Below the pieces are notes generated by a model. That model saw only the letters and a list, made by a program, of their open reading frames with translations, did no database searches and was not told the origin of the DNA. 64,000 bases of DNA from Synechococcus sp. AG-686-F08 (GTDB lineage: Bacteria; Cyanobacteriota; Cyanobacteriia; PCC-6307; Cyanobiaceae). Positions within the stretch are counted from its first letter, which is position 1; each line of letters opens with the position of its first letter. The translations under genes and the position numbers were made by a program. Location: contig QCVQ01000004.1 in assembly GCA_003210315.1 (NCBI GenBank), positions 1 to 64,000 of the forward strand, given 5' to 3'. Below, in pieces: positions 46,117-55,871 of this stretch.

Positions 46117-49110
46117 TTACCGCATCGCAACGGGTTCGGCCATCTCTTCAACGCTTGGACAGGTGCAAATCAAATTTCGATCACCAAAGGCGTTATCGAT
46201 CCGTGCCACCGAAGGCCAAAACTTGTTGCTGACTTGCTCAGGCAGCGGAAATGCAGCCTGCTGCCGGCTGTAGGGACGATCCCAGCTATCAGCTGTGACC
46301 GAAGCCAGGGTGTGCGGGGCACGACGCAGAGGGTTGTTCTCCCGATCACTGGATCCGTCTTCGATCGCAGCGGCTTCAGCGCGAATGGCAATCATCGCGT
46401 CGCAGAAGCGATCCAACTCTTCCAAGCTCTCGCTTTCAGTGGGTTCCACCATCACCGTGCCCGCCACAGGCCAACTCACCGTTGGGGCGTGAAATCCAAA
46501 GTCCATCAAGCGTTTCGCCAGATCATCCACTTCCAATCCCGCGGTGCGCTTCAGCCCCCGCAGATCAAGGATGCATTCGTGGGCGACCAGCCCACTCTCG
46601 CCTCGAAACAGCACGGGGTAGTGCGCATCTAAGCGACTCGCCAAGTAGTTGGCAGAAAGAAGTGCAATGGCAGTGGCCTGACGCAGGCCATAAGGACCCA
46701 TCAAACGCAAATACATCCAGCTAATCGGCAGGATGCCTGCACTTCCCCAAGGGGCAGCGGAAACGGCCTGGATGGCTTGATCTCCACCACAGGCCATGAA
46801 GGGATGTCCGGGCAAAAACGGCAGTAGATGGGACGCCACTCCAATCGGACCAACACCAGGCCCACCACCACCGTGAGGGATGCAGAAGGTCTTGTGCAAA
46901 TTCAGGTGGCAGACATCAGCCCCAAACGAGCCAGGCCTGCAGAGCCCAACCTGCGCATTCAAATTGGCTCCATCGAGATACACCTGCCCTCCGTGCTCAT
47001 GCACGAGCGCACAGATTTCACGAATACGAACCTCAAACACTCCATGCGTTGAGGGATAGGTGACCATCAAGGCCGCGAGGGATTCGCTGTGTTGCTCCGC
47101 TTTGGCGCGCAGATCCTCTACATCCACATTGCCTTCGTCATCACAGGCCACCGGAACGACGCGCATGCCAGCCATCACAGCGCTGGCTGGATTGGTGCCG
47201 TGGGCACTCGTTGGAATCAGGCAAACATTTCTGGAGGCCTCGCCACGGGAGCGATGCCAGGCACGAATGACGAGCAGACCTGCATATTCGCCCTGCGATC
47301 CTGCATTGGGCTGGAGCGACACTCCTGCAAAACCAGTGAGTGCAGCCAACCAAGTGGAGAGGTCTTCAACCATTCGCTGGGACCCCTGCTGCTGATCCAA
47401 AGGAGCAAAGGGATGCATCCCCGCAAACTCGCGCCAACTCACAGGCACAAGCTCTGAAGCTGCATTGAGCTTCATCGTGCAACTCCCTAAAGGGATCATT
47501 CCGTGCACCAAGGACAGATCCTTGCTCACCAAGCGCTGGATGTAGCGCATCAGCTCTGTTTCACTGCGGTAGCGGTGAAACACCGACTGTTGAAGCCAGG
47601 GGTCTCGGCGACAGGGAACATCATCCAAAAGTGGGTCGCAGCTCAGCTCACCGAGAGTCGAAGGGACGGGAGCCTCCACCGCTTGGGCCAACACTGCGAT
47701 GAGACGCCTGATCTCATCCGAATCCGAGAGTTCATCCAGGCTGATTCCAAATCCCTGAGCGGTCTCGACTGAGGCGCCATCCGGCAAGACACGGAGATTG
47801 ATGCCTTCACCTGCTGCCAGGCGATGGACCTGCGGAGCCATCGGTCCGTAAACATCAAAACTGTCAAAGCGAGGCTTCGCCTCAAGCGAATAGCCCAACA
47901 GACGCACCGCCTGCTCGAGCTGAAGCCGAAGTGCCACAAGTCTGTGGGCCATCGACTCCAGCCCCTCCGGTCCGTGATGGATGGCATAAAACGAAGCCAT
48001 CACAGCCAGCAGCACTTGGGCGGTACAAATGTTGCTCGTGGCTTTGTCGCGTCGGATGTGCTGCTCGCGGGTCTGCAAGGCCAACCGAAACGCTGGCTGG
48101 CCATCAGCATCACGAGACTGGCCGACAATCCGGCCCGGAACCTGGCGGCGAAACGCATCGCGGGTGGCAAAAAACGCGGCATGGGGACCGCCCCCGCCCA
48201 TCGGCACACCAAAACGCTGGGTGCTGCCAACGGAGATGTCGGCACCGAGCGCACCAACCGGTGCAAGCAGCACTTGGGCAAGGGGGTCTACCGCCACGGT
48301 GACAAGGGCACCGCTGTCATGGGCAGCAGCGATACAGGCGGACGGATCCCATAGCCGCCCACAACGGCCTGGCAGTTGAAGCAAAACCCCAAAGACATCG
48401 TCACCCCAGCGGAACGCCTCCGGCTCCACCACATCCAATTCCACCCCGATGGGAAGAGCCCTGGTTTGCAACACGGCCAATGTCTGGGGCAACACAGCGG
48501 CATCCACCAAAAAGCGCTTGGCCTCTGGCCGGCGGCAGGTGGACAAGCTCATCGCCATCGCTTCTGCGGCGGCAGTGCCTTCATCAAGCAGCGAGGCGTT
48601 AGCGATCGGTAAGCCGGTGAGCTCGCTGATCAGGGTCTGGAAATTGAACAGAGCTTCCAAGCGCCCCTGTGCGATCTCAGCTTGATAGGGCGTGTAGGCG
48701 GTGTACCAAGAAGGATTTTCCAGCACCTGACGCTGAATCACCGCTGGCGTCACCGTGTCGTAGTAACCCAAGCCGATCAGCGATCGCCTGAGCTGATTGG
48801 CGTCAGCCAAGCCTCTCAGCTCCCTTAATGCACTGGCTTCCGTGCAACCACGGGGAAGGGCCTCAACAGGGGGCAGTGAATCGAAAATATTGGCAGGAAC
48901 AACCGCGCTCAAAAAAGCATCGAGATCCTCAAAACCAAGCGCCTTCAACATCCGTTGTTGCGCCTGCGCTCCGGGTCCGATATGCCGGCTTACGAATGGA
49001 GACAGTGGCTCAGCCACCGACGCGTCAGACGCACGCTGTTCAAGCAAGGTCAAAAGGCCGGTTGCGGAGAGGATGACTGTAAGGAAGTCCCCTCCGCATC
49101 GACGGCCCAA
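46117..49110 (-). CDS. gcvP: Glycine dehydrogenase (decarboxylating), P-protein (exact start uncertain)
   Basis: [56 protein letters not shown]. Confidence 0.97.
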   Translation of the reverse strand: MGRRCGGDFLTVILSATGLLTLLEQRASDASVAEPLSPFVSRHIGPGAQAQQRMLKALGFEDLDAFLSAVVPANIFDSLPPVEALPRGCTEASALRELRGLADANQLRRSLIGLGYYDTVTPAVIQRQVLENPSWYTAYTPYQAEIAQGRLEALFNFQTLISELTGLPIANASLLDEGTAAAEAMAMSLSTCRRPEAKRFLVDAAVLPQTLAVLQTRALPIGVELDVVEPEAFRWGDDVFGVLLQLPGRCGRLWDPSACIAAAHDSGALVTVAVDPLAQVLLAPVGALGADISVGSTQRFGVPMGGGGPHAAFFATRDAFRRQVPGRIVGQSRDADGQPAFRLALQTREQHIRRDKATSNICTAQVLLAVMASFYAIHHGPEGLESMAHRLVALRLQLEQAVRLLGYSLEAKPRFDSFDVYGPMAPQVHRLAAGEGINLRVLPDGASVETAQGFGISLDELSDSDEIRRLIAVLAQAVEAPVPSTLGELSCDPLLDDVPCRRDPWLQQSVFHRYRSETELMRYIQRLVSKDLSLVHGMIPLGSCTMKLNAASELVPVSWREFAGMHPFAPLDQQQGSQRMVEDLSTWLAALTGFAGVSLQPNAGSQGEYAGLLVIRAWHRSRGEASRNVCLIPTSAHGTNPASAVMAGMRVVPVACDDEGNVDVEDLRAKAEQHSESLAALMVTYPSTHGVFEVRIREICALVHEHGGQVYLDGANLNAQVGLCRPGSFGADVCHLNLHKTFCIPHGGGGPGVGPIGVASHLLPFLPGHPFMACGGDQAIQAVSAAPWGSAGILPISWMYLRLMGPYGLRQATAIALLSANYLASRLDAHYPVLFRGESGLVAHECILDLRGLKRTAGLEVDDLAKRLMDFGFHAPTVSWPVAGTVMVEPTESESLEELDRFCDAMIAIRAEAAAIEDGSSDRENNPLRRAPHTLASVTADSWDRPYSRQQAAFPLPEQVSNKFWPSVARIDNAFGDRNLICTCPSVEEMAEPVAMR

Positions 49111-49121
49111 ACAAGCTTCTG

Positions 49122-49511
49122 TTAGGCAGCTGCCACCTTGGCGGTGTAAGTCGCTGAATCCATCAACTCCTCAATCTGGGGAAGCTCAGACGGGCGAATG
49201 AGCAGAAGCCAACCCTCCCCGTGCGGATCGTTTTGAAGCTCCTCAGGGTTGGCCAACACCGCTTCGTTGCGCTGAACCACTTCCCCCGTGATCGGCGCGT
49301 ACATCTCCTCAACGGCCTTCACCGATTCCACGGTTCCAAAGCTGGTTCCGCGGCTGAGCTCAGACCCCAGCTCAGGAAGATCCACAAATACAATGTCGCC
49401 GAGCTGATCCACGGCATAGGCGCTCAGGCCAACCCGCACGAACTCCGCTTCCTGCCGGACATATTCATGACTGTCGGCGAAGCGAAACTGGTCGGGAAAG
49501 TCGAAGGCCAT
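49122..49511 (-). CDS. gcvH: Glycine cleavage system H protein
   Basis: [23 protein letters not shown]...[20 protein letters not shown]. Confidence 0.97.
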   Translation of the reverse strand: MAFDFPDQFRFADSHEYVRQEAEFVRVGLSAYAVDQLGDIVFVDLPELGSELSRGTSFGTVESVKAVEEMYAPITGEVVQRNEAVLANPEELQNDPHGEGWLLLIRPSELPQIEELMDSATYTAKVAAA

Positions 49512-49531
49512 CGGGCCGGGAGGTGCGGTTG

Positions 49532-50836
49532 TTATCCAGTCTGCGCCAGATCAACCCAACCTGCCGTCATCAGCGCGCAAAGGGCCCTAACAAGAGCCAG
49601 CTCAACGTGGGCGCGATGGGTTCCTCCTTGCACATAGAGATTGAACGGTTCGCGCAGGGGAGCGTCCGCAGAAAATTCACTGGTGCTGCCATCGATGAAC
49701 GTGCCGCCGGCCATCACCAAATCACTGGCGTAACCGGGCATCGGCGCAGGCACTGGGTCGAGATAGGAGCCCACGGGTGAGATCCCCTGAAAAGCCCGAC
49801 ATATCAGTTTCAAGGCGTCTGGGTTTCCGATCTGCACCGCCTGAATGAGATCACTTCGGGGCTCCCCTGCAGAGGGCTGCACCGGATAGCCCAGATCAGC
49901 AAACACAGCGGCCACCAAATCCGCACCAATCAAGGCTTCCGCCACCATCTGTGGCGCAAGAAACAAGCCCTGCAACAGCAAGCGATGCAGGTCAAAACCG
50001 CTGCCGCCCTCGCTCCCAATTCCTGGGGCCGTCAGCCTGCAGCACGCCTGTTCCACCAAGGACGCCCGTCCTGCCACGTAGCCGCCTGCGGGCGCGATGG
50101 TGCCACCGAGATTCTTAATTAACGAACCAGCCACCAGGTCGGCACCAACCTCAGGAGGTTCCCGCTCCTCCACCAGCTCCCCATAACAGTTGTCGACAAA
50201 GCAAACGCAATCGGGCTGGCGGGCATGAATGCGTTCACAAAGACGTTCGATCGTGTGGATGGAAAGCGATGGGCGCCAGCTGTAGCCACAGCTGCGCTGA
50301 ATCAACACCAACTGGCGAGGGATCTCTAAAGCCGTATCCAAAGCCGCTTCATCGACCGCTCCAGAGTCGAGCAGGGGAAGTTCTTCGTACTGCACTCCGA
50401 AGTCCCGGAGAGACCCCTGCCCCTCTCCTCTCAGACCAATCACCTCTTCAAGGGTGTCGTAGGGACGGCCCGTAATCGAGAGCATTCGCTCTCCAGGGCG
50501 CAACACCCCAAACAGAGCAGCAGCAATTGCATGGGTGCCACTCACAAATTGAAGTCGCACAGCCGCTGCTTCAGCGCCGAGCACCCTGGCAAAGACGCGA
50601 TCGAGCACCTCGCGCCCCTGATCGCCATGGCCGTAGCCACTCACAGACGCGAAGTGCTGAGTCCCAACGCGCTCGGCAGCGAAGGCATTCAGCACCTTTT
50701 CCAGACGAATCGATACGCCCGCCGTGCGTTGCTCTGCCATGGGCCTGAGCCGATCTCTCGCTTGCCGAAGGCGCGCTCGCGCCCACTCCTCAGTGGCCTT
50801 TTCAGCCGTTGCGCCATCCCCAGGATTTGAAGCCAT
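49532..50836 (-). CDS. Methionine gamma-lyase family / 'aluminum resistance' PLP enzyme
   Basis: HFASVSGYGHGDQGREVLDRVFA; VFVDNCYGELVEEREPPEVGADLVAGSLIKNLGGTIAPAGGYVAG (first residues paraphrase CFVDN in the ORF). Confidence 0.9.
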   Translation of the reverse strand: MASNPGDGATAEKATEEWARARLRQARDRLRPMAEQRTAGVSIRLEKVLNAFAAERVGTQHFASVSGYGHGDQGREVLDRVFARVLGAEAAAVRLQFVSGTHAIAAALFGVLRPGERMLSITGRPYDTLEEVIGLRGEGQGSLRDFGVQYEELPLLDSGAVDEAALDTALEIPRQLVLIQRSCGYSWRPSLSIHTIERLCERIHARQPDCVCFVDNCYGELVEEREPPEVGADLVAGSLIKNLGGTIAPAGGYVAGRASLVEQACCRLTAPGIGSEGGSGFDLHRLLLQGLFLAPQMVAEALIGADLVAAVFADLGYPVQPSAGEPRSDLIQAVQIGNPDALKLICRAFQGISPVGSYLDPVPAPMPGYASDLVMAGGTFIDGSTSEFSADAPLREPFNLYVQGGTHRAHVELALVRALCALMTAGWVDLAQTG

Positions 50837-50952
50837 CTCTCCTTATTCGCACTTTTTGTGCTCAGTTCTTTTACATTCGCATCTTCCAACCGACTCAAGA
50901 TTCGCCGATATCTCGTCGTCTGAATCTCTAGAACCGGTGCAAGGAGACTCTT

Positions 50953-51864
50953 TTGGTTACATCCACCCCGGCTGACGCCAGCACCAAACGCGAGCTGCGC
51001 ATGCGCGCAGCCGTGATGGCACCGCGTCAGACGCTCCCCTCAACGCAGCGCCGCCTCAAAGGCGGGACCACCAGCTTCATGGTGGTGATCCACGTGCTGG
51101 CAACGGTGGCCTTACTCCCACGCTTTTGGAGCTGGCAGGGTCTGGTGGCCTTCGCCGTTCTGTATTGGATGACCGTGCTTGGCGTCACCCTGGGGCTGCA
51201 TCGTCTTGTGGCGCATCGCAGCTTTGAAGTGCCTGGCTGGCTGGAGCGGGTTCTTGTGGTGATGGGCACCCTGGCTTGCCAGAGCGGACCGATCGATTGG
51301 GTGGCACTGCATCGCCACCATCACCGCTTTTCAGATCAACCGAATGATCACCACGATGCGGGACGGGGATTGTGGTGGAGTCACAGCGAATGGATGCTCC
51401 ACGACATCCCTGCCTTGAAAGAGAAGCATCGCTATGCAGGCGATCTGCTGAGTGATCGTTTTTATGTGTGGCTCGACCGCTGGTTCCTCGTGCTCCAAAT
51501 CCCACTGGGATTGGCTCTGTATTGGTATGGAGAATCAGCAGGTGTGCACGGTGGTGGCGTTGGTCTCGTTCTGTGGGCCATCCCCCTACGTCTCGCCGTT
51601 GTGTATCACGTGACTTGGTTGGTGAATTCCGCCACTCACGCGTTTGGCTACCGGAATTTCAACAGTCCTGATCTGTCACGCAACTGCTGGTGGGTGGCCG
51701 TGCTCTCCTTTGGAGAGGGCTGGCACAACAACCACCACGCTTATCCAGACAGCGCCCGCCATGGCTTGCGCTGGTTCGAATTCGACATCACCTGGATGCA
51801 CATTCGATTGCTTCGCCGACTCGGACTCACGCGCAAAGTGCGACAAGCCCGCTACTCCGGCTGA
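50953..51864 (+). CDS. Membrane fatty-acid (acyl-lipid) desaturase
   Basis: Histidine boxes HRLVAH, HRHHH, HNNHH. Confidence 0.93.
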   Translation: MVTSTPADASTKRELRMRAAVMAPRQTLPSTQRRLKGGTTSFMVVIHVLATVALLPRFWSWQGLVAFAVLYWMTVLGVTLGLHRLVAHRSFEVPGWLERVLVVMGTLACQSGPIDWVALHRHHHRFSDQPNDHHDAGRGLWWSHSEWMLHDIPALKEKHRYAGDLLSDRFYVWLDRWFLVLQIPLGLALYWYGESAGVHGGGVGLVLWAIPLRLAVVYHVTWLVNSATHAFGYRNFNSPDLSRNCWWVAVLSFGEGWHNNHHAYPDSARHGLRWFEFDITWMHIRLLRRLGLTRKVRQARYSG

Positions 51865-52604
51865 TCGCTCGATGCTGACTTGAGGGGGATACGACGCCGC
51901 AATTCATCAAGGAATGTGGCTGGCGTTTCCCCGTTTCGACCATCCAGAGCGAGATAGGTGGCATGGAGATCGAGAAACTCTCCATCAAGTTCCTCGGCTG
52001 AGTAATCACGCAGGCCCGCCATGACGGCGGCGAAGCGTTCACGTCGTTGCATTTTCCCGACTGGGTACGCGTTCATCAACTGATCGCGACACTGACGCCA
52101 CGGCTGGCCGCGGCATAGACAATCCGCTAACGCTGCACTTAGGGAGGCTGCCTCTTGGGGATCAATGCGCCAATCGAAACCCGGTGGCAAAGGAGCGAGG
52201 CCTACAAAAATCTCCAATAACTGTCCTGCCCCCAGCGGTTTGCCGGTAGAGCTAACAACTGGCACAGCACTCACTTTGAGCACCTTGAGCAGGTCGGGAT
52301 GCACCTCAGCGAGATGCTCTTGGATCGGATCCAAGCCTGCATCGAGGATTGCATTGGCCTGTCCAAGCGCCAGGAACACTTCGGGGCCAGGAGAGGCGAG
52401 CTTGCCGTTGCGCAAGTTCGAAATTTGGGAGTTGTGCACACGACCGAGATCGAGGGCATCCGCTAGGGCAGGCAACACCTTGTGAGACCAGCCATTGCGC
52501 TCGTGCCAAACGTGGATCAAGTGCGCCATCGCCCGACGGCCCTCGTCGAGCCGATCCCGGTAACCCTTGGTCACATGATCAGAAACGACTTCTCCCTTCG
52601 TCAC
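51852..52604 (-). CDS. Hypothetical protein with N-terminal XRE-like HTH
   Basis: WSHKVLPALADALDLGRVHNSQISNLRNGKLASPGPEVFLALGQ. Confidence 0.65.
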   Translation of the reverse strand: MTKGEVVSDHVTKGYRDRLDEGRRAMAHLIHVWHERNGWSHKVLPALADALDLGRVHNSQISNLRNGKLASPGPEVFLALGQANAILDAGLDPIQEHLAEVHPDLLKVLKVSAVPVVSSTGKPLGAGQLLEIFVGLAPLPPGFDWRIDPQEAASLSAALADCLCRGQPWRQCRDQLMNAYPVGKMQRRERFAAVMAGLRDYSAEELDGEFLDLHATYLALDGRNGETPATFLDELRRRIPLKSASSDQPE

Positions 52605-52655
52605 TTGATACGGATCCTTATTGGGTGTAAATTATGGACATCAAGCGGATTAGGC

Positions 52656-53588
52656 ATGGTTTCAAGCACGATTAGAACTCCGTCGCCACCCAGTCGGCCG
52701 GCAGCTTCGCACCTGGCAGTGGCTCAGGCAAGCCTTCTTCATCGTCCGCGCAAGGGCGAGCCTGCAACCAGCCCGAAAAATCACCAGCATTCTGTCACGA
52801 TTGGATTCATGATCGTGATCCACGCCCTCGCGGTTGTGGCCCTTCTGCCTGGCTTCTGGAGCTGGCCTGCTGTGACCAGCCTGTTGGTTCTGTACTGGGT
52901 TACAGCCTGCCTGGGCGTCACCCTCGGCTATCACCGCCTGCTGACTCACCGCTCCTTCCGCCTACCCCTTTGGCTGGAACGATTTTTTGCCACCTGCGGC
53001 GCCCTGAGCTGCCAACACGGTCCAATCGACTGGGTGGGGCTACACCGGCATCACCACAAGTTTTCCGATACGGATGCAGATCATCACAACAGCCATCGCG
53101 GCTTCTGGTGGAGCCACATGGGTTGGATGTTCCACCCGATCGAGGCCATGCCTGCAGTGCCTCGCCTCACCGGCGATCTCGTGAGTGATCCCTATTATCG
53201 CTGGCTGAATGCCCACTTCCTCTGGCTCCAGCTCCCCCTCGGTTTGCTGTTGTTCTGGATTGGCACCGCTACGGGTGCCGGCGGTTGGGCCTTGGTGTTG
53301 TGGGGCATTCCCTTGCGCCTGGTGGTCGTCTATCACGTCACCTGGCTTGTGAACTCCGCCACCCATTGCTGGGGAAACGTTGTCTTCGACAGCGGTGACG
53401 AATCACGCAACAACAAATGGGTCGCGGCGCTCACCTTCGGCGAGGGCTGGCACAACAATCACCACGCCTTCCCCCATTCCGCACGTCACGGCATGCAGCC
53501 GGGTCAAATCGATCTCACCTGGGAGCACATCCGTCTCTTGCGCGCCTTAGGGCTCGCAACCAAGGTGCGCCTACCGGTCGCGTCGTAA
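52656..53588 (+). CDS. Membrane fatty-acid (acyl-lipid) desaturase (start MVSSTIRT)
   Basis: Histidine boxes HRLLTH, HRHHH, HNNHH. Confidence 0.93.
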   Translation: MVSSTIRTPSPPSRPAASHLAVAQASLLHRPRKGEPATSPKNHQHSVTIGFMIVIHALAVVALLPGFWSWPAVTSLLVLYWVTACLGVTLGYHRLLTHRSFRLPLWLERFFATCGALSCQHGPIDWVGLHRHHHKFSDTDADHHNSHRGFWWSHMGWMFHPIEAMPAVPRLTGDLVSDPYYRWLNAHFLWLQLPLGLLLFWIGTATGAGGWALVLWGIPLRLVVVYHVTWLVNSATHCWGNVVFDSGDESRNNKWVAALTFGEGWHNNHHAFPHSARHGMQPGQIDLTWEHIRLLRALGLATKVRLPVAS

Positions 53589-53630
53589 ACTTCGCAATCG
53601 CTTCTCATCGTCAACCTCTTCTAAATCGCC

Positions 53631-54089
53631 ATGGCCAAGCGCGTACAAGTCGTACTCAATGAGGACATCCTCAGCCTGGGCCGCAATGGCGATCTGGTTG
53701 ACGTTGCCCCCGGATACGCACGCAACTTCCTGCTTCCCTTCGGCAAAGCTGTTCCCGTCACCCCCGCGGTGATGAAGCAGGTGGAGCATCGCAGGGCCAA
53801 GGAGGCCGAGCGCCAGGCCACCCTCAAGCAGGATGCCGTGGCGTTCCGCACCGCTCTCGACACGATCGGGCGCTTCACCGTGAAGAAGCAAACCGGTGGA
53901 GACGACGTGCTGTTTGGCACCGTGACCAATGGCGATGTCGCCGAAGCGATTGAATCGGCCACGAAGAAAGAAGTGGATCGCCGCGATATCACCGTTCCCG
54001 ATATCCATCGCACGGGTTCTTACAAGGTGCAGGTGAAGCTGCACAGCGAAGTCACAGCGGAAATCAACCTCGAAGTTGTGAGTTATTGA
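53631..54089 (+). CDS. rplI: 50S ribosomal protein L9
   Basis: [36 protein letters not shown]. Confidence 0.98.
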   Translation: MAKRVQVVLNEDILSLGRNGDLVDVAPGYARNFLLPFGKAVPVTPAVMKQVEHRRAKEAERQATLKQDAVAFRTALDTIGRFTVKKQTGGDDVLFGTVTNGDVAEAIESATKKEVDRRDITVPDIHRTGSYKVQVKLHSEVTAEINLEVVSY

Positions 54090-54151
54090 TGCTTGGCATG
54101 GGCTTCACGGCCAGCCAGAGTGTGATGACTTAACGGCGCCAGTTCACTGCC

Positions 54152-55567
54152 ATGGTGAGTGTCTCCCAACCTGATCACAGCGCGAGCGAAGGTGGGGGAC
54201 AGCGGGGCTACGGCAAGGGCCGTCAACGCGACGAACCCAATTTTGAAGCCCTCCCCGACTCGCTTCCGCCCCAGAACCTGGAAGCGGAAGAAGCGGTTTT
54301 AGGTGGGATCTTGTTGGATCCCGACGCGATCGGCCGGGTTGCCGACGTGCTCCAACCTGAGGCGTTTTATCTAGGAGCCCACCGGGAGATCTTCCGCACC
54401 GCGGTGATGCTCCATAGCCAGGGCAAACCCACCGATCTCACGGCGATGACCGCCTGGCTGGCGGATACGGGATCGCTCGAGAAGGTTGGCGGTAGCGGCC
54501 GCTTGGTGGAGCTGGTGGAACGGGTGGCATCCACGGCCTCGATCGAACAGGTGGCCAGGCTGGTGATGGATAAGTTCCTGCGCCGGCAGCTGATCCGGTC
54601 CGGCAATGAAGTGATTCAGCTGGGCTTTGACCAAAGCCTACCGATGGAGCAGGTGCTGGATCAGGCCGAACAGAAGATTTTTGCCATCAGCCAGGAGAAA
54701 CCGTCGAAAGGGCTCACACCCACCGCCGAAATCCTTACCAGCACCTTCAACGAGATCGAAAGCCGCTCGCTTGGCACCTCGGTGGCAGGCATTCCGGTGA
54801 ACTTCTACGACCTGGATGCGATGACCCAAGGCCTGCAGCGCAGTGACCTGATTATCGTGGCGGGCCGCCCAGCGATGGGCAAAACCTCGATCGTGCTCAA
54901 CCTCGCCAAAAACGTGGCGCAATTGCACAATCTTCCGGTGTGCATGTTCAGCTTGGAGATGAGCAAAGAACAGCTCACCTATCGCTTGCTCTCGATGGAG
55001 GTTGGCATCGAGGCGGGAAGGCTGCGCACCGGCCGGCTGCAACAGGAGGAATGGCCCTTGCTGGGCCAAGGCATCAACACCCTTGGGCAATTACCGATGT
55101 ACATCGATGACAAGCCCAACTCCGGCGTGCTCGAGATGCGCTCGCTCTGCCGGCGGCTGATGGCCGAACAGGGAAAAGAACTGGGCCTGGTGGTGATTGA
55201 TTACCTGCAGCTGATGGAGGGTTCCAGCCCCGACAATCGCGTCCAGGAGATCTCACGGATCACCAGGGGGCTTAAGGGCATGGCACGCGAACTGAATGTG
55301 CCGGTGATCGCCCTCTCCCAGCTCAGCCGAGGGGTGGAATCACGCACCAACAAACGCCCCATGCTGAGCGACCTGCGGGAATCGGGATCGATTGAGCAAG
55401 ACGCCGATCTTGTGCTGATGATCTATCGCGACGAGTACTACAACCCGGAAACCCCAGACCGAGGCATCACCGAAGTGATCGTGACCAAGCATCGAAACGG
55501 CCCCGTTGGCACCGTGAAACTGCTGTTCGAGCCTCAGTTCACTCGCTTCCGCAACCTGGCCGCATAA
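54152..55567 (+). CDS. dnaB: Replicative DNA helicase DnaB
   Basis: PQNLEAEEAVLGGILLD; VAGRPAMGKTSIVLNLAKN; QLSRGVESRTNKRPMLSDLRESGSIEQDADLVLMIYRDEYY. Confidence 0.98.
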   Translation: MVSVSQPDHSASEGGGQRGYGKGRQRDEPNFEALPDSLPPQNLEAEEAVLGGILLDPDAIGRVADVLQPEAFYLGAHREIFRTAVMLHSQGKPTDLTAMTAWLADTGSLEKVGGSGRLVELVERVASTASIEQVARLVMDKFLRRQLIRSGNEVIQLGFDQSLPMEQVLDQAEQKIFAISQEKPSKGLTPTAEILTSTFNEIESRSLGTSVAGIPVNFYDLDAMTQGLQRSDLIIVAGRPAMGKTSIVLNLAKNVAQLHNLPVCMFSLEMSKEQLTYRLLSMEVGIEAGRLRTGRLQQEEWPLLGQGINTLGQLPMYIDDKPNSGVLEMRSLCRRLMAEQGKELGLVVIDYLQLMEGSSPDNRVQEISRITRGLKGMARELNVPVIALSQLSRGVESRTNKRPMLSDLRESGSIEQDADLVLMIYRDEYYNPETPDRGITEVIVTKHRNGPVGTVKLLFEPQFTRFRNLAA

Positions 55568-55644
55568 TCCAATCGAGCCGCTCTCAAGGAAGGCTGTCAG
55601 CACATCGGCTGGTTTGATCCGAATCGTGCAAGAAATAGACGTCC

Positions 55645-55660
55645 TCCCCCATTTGGGGGA
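55645..55660. promoter_or_regulatory. GC-rich palindrome TCCCCCA-TT-TGGGGGA
   Basis: 7-bp perfect arms between dnaB and the surface-protein gene. Confidence 0.35.
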
Positions 55661-55871
55661 TACACCTTGAGGCAACACTTCTGAGAATGAGCTGAGAAGA
55701 CAATTAGAGCTTGCAACCATCCTCGGCGCTGCTGAAAAGAGACCTTGGCCTAGGGCGGGGAAGCCAGAAGGCAGATACCCCTTCAACCGGAATCTGCTTG
55801 AAGTGGCCTTGTCTCGAGCTGGCGCGGAGTTTTGAAGAACAGAACGGCGCACTTCGCAAGGAGTCTTAACC

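Noticed and set aside
46000-48612. Multiple plus-strand ORFs antisense to gcvP (up to 210 aa)
   Set aside because: High-GC shadow ORFs opposite a clear housekeeping gene, no family features.
55340-55852. 170-aa minus-strand ORF overlapping the dnaB 3' end
   Set aside because: Mostly antisense to dnaB with no recognisable domain; likely spurious.
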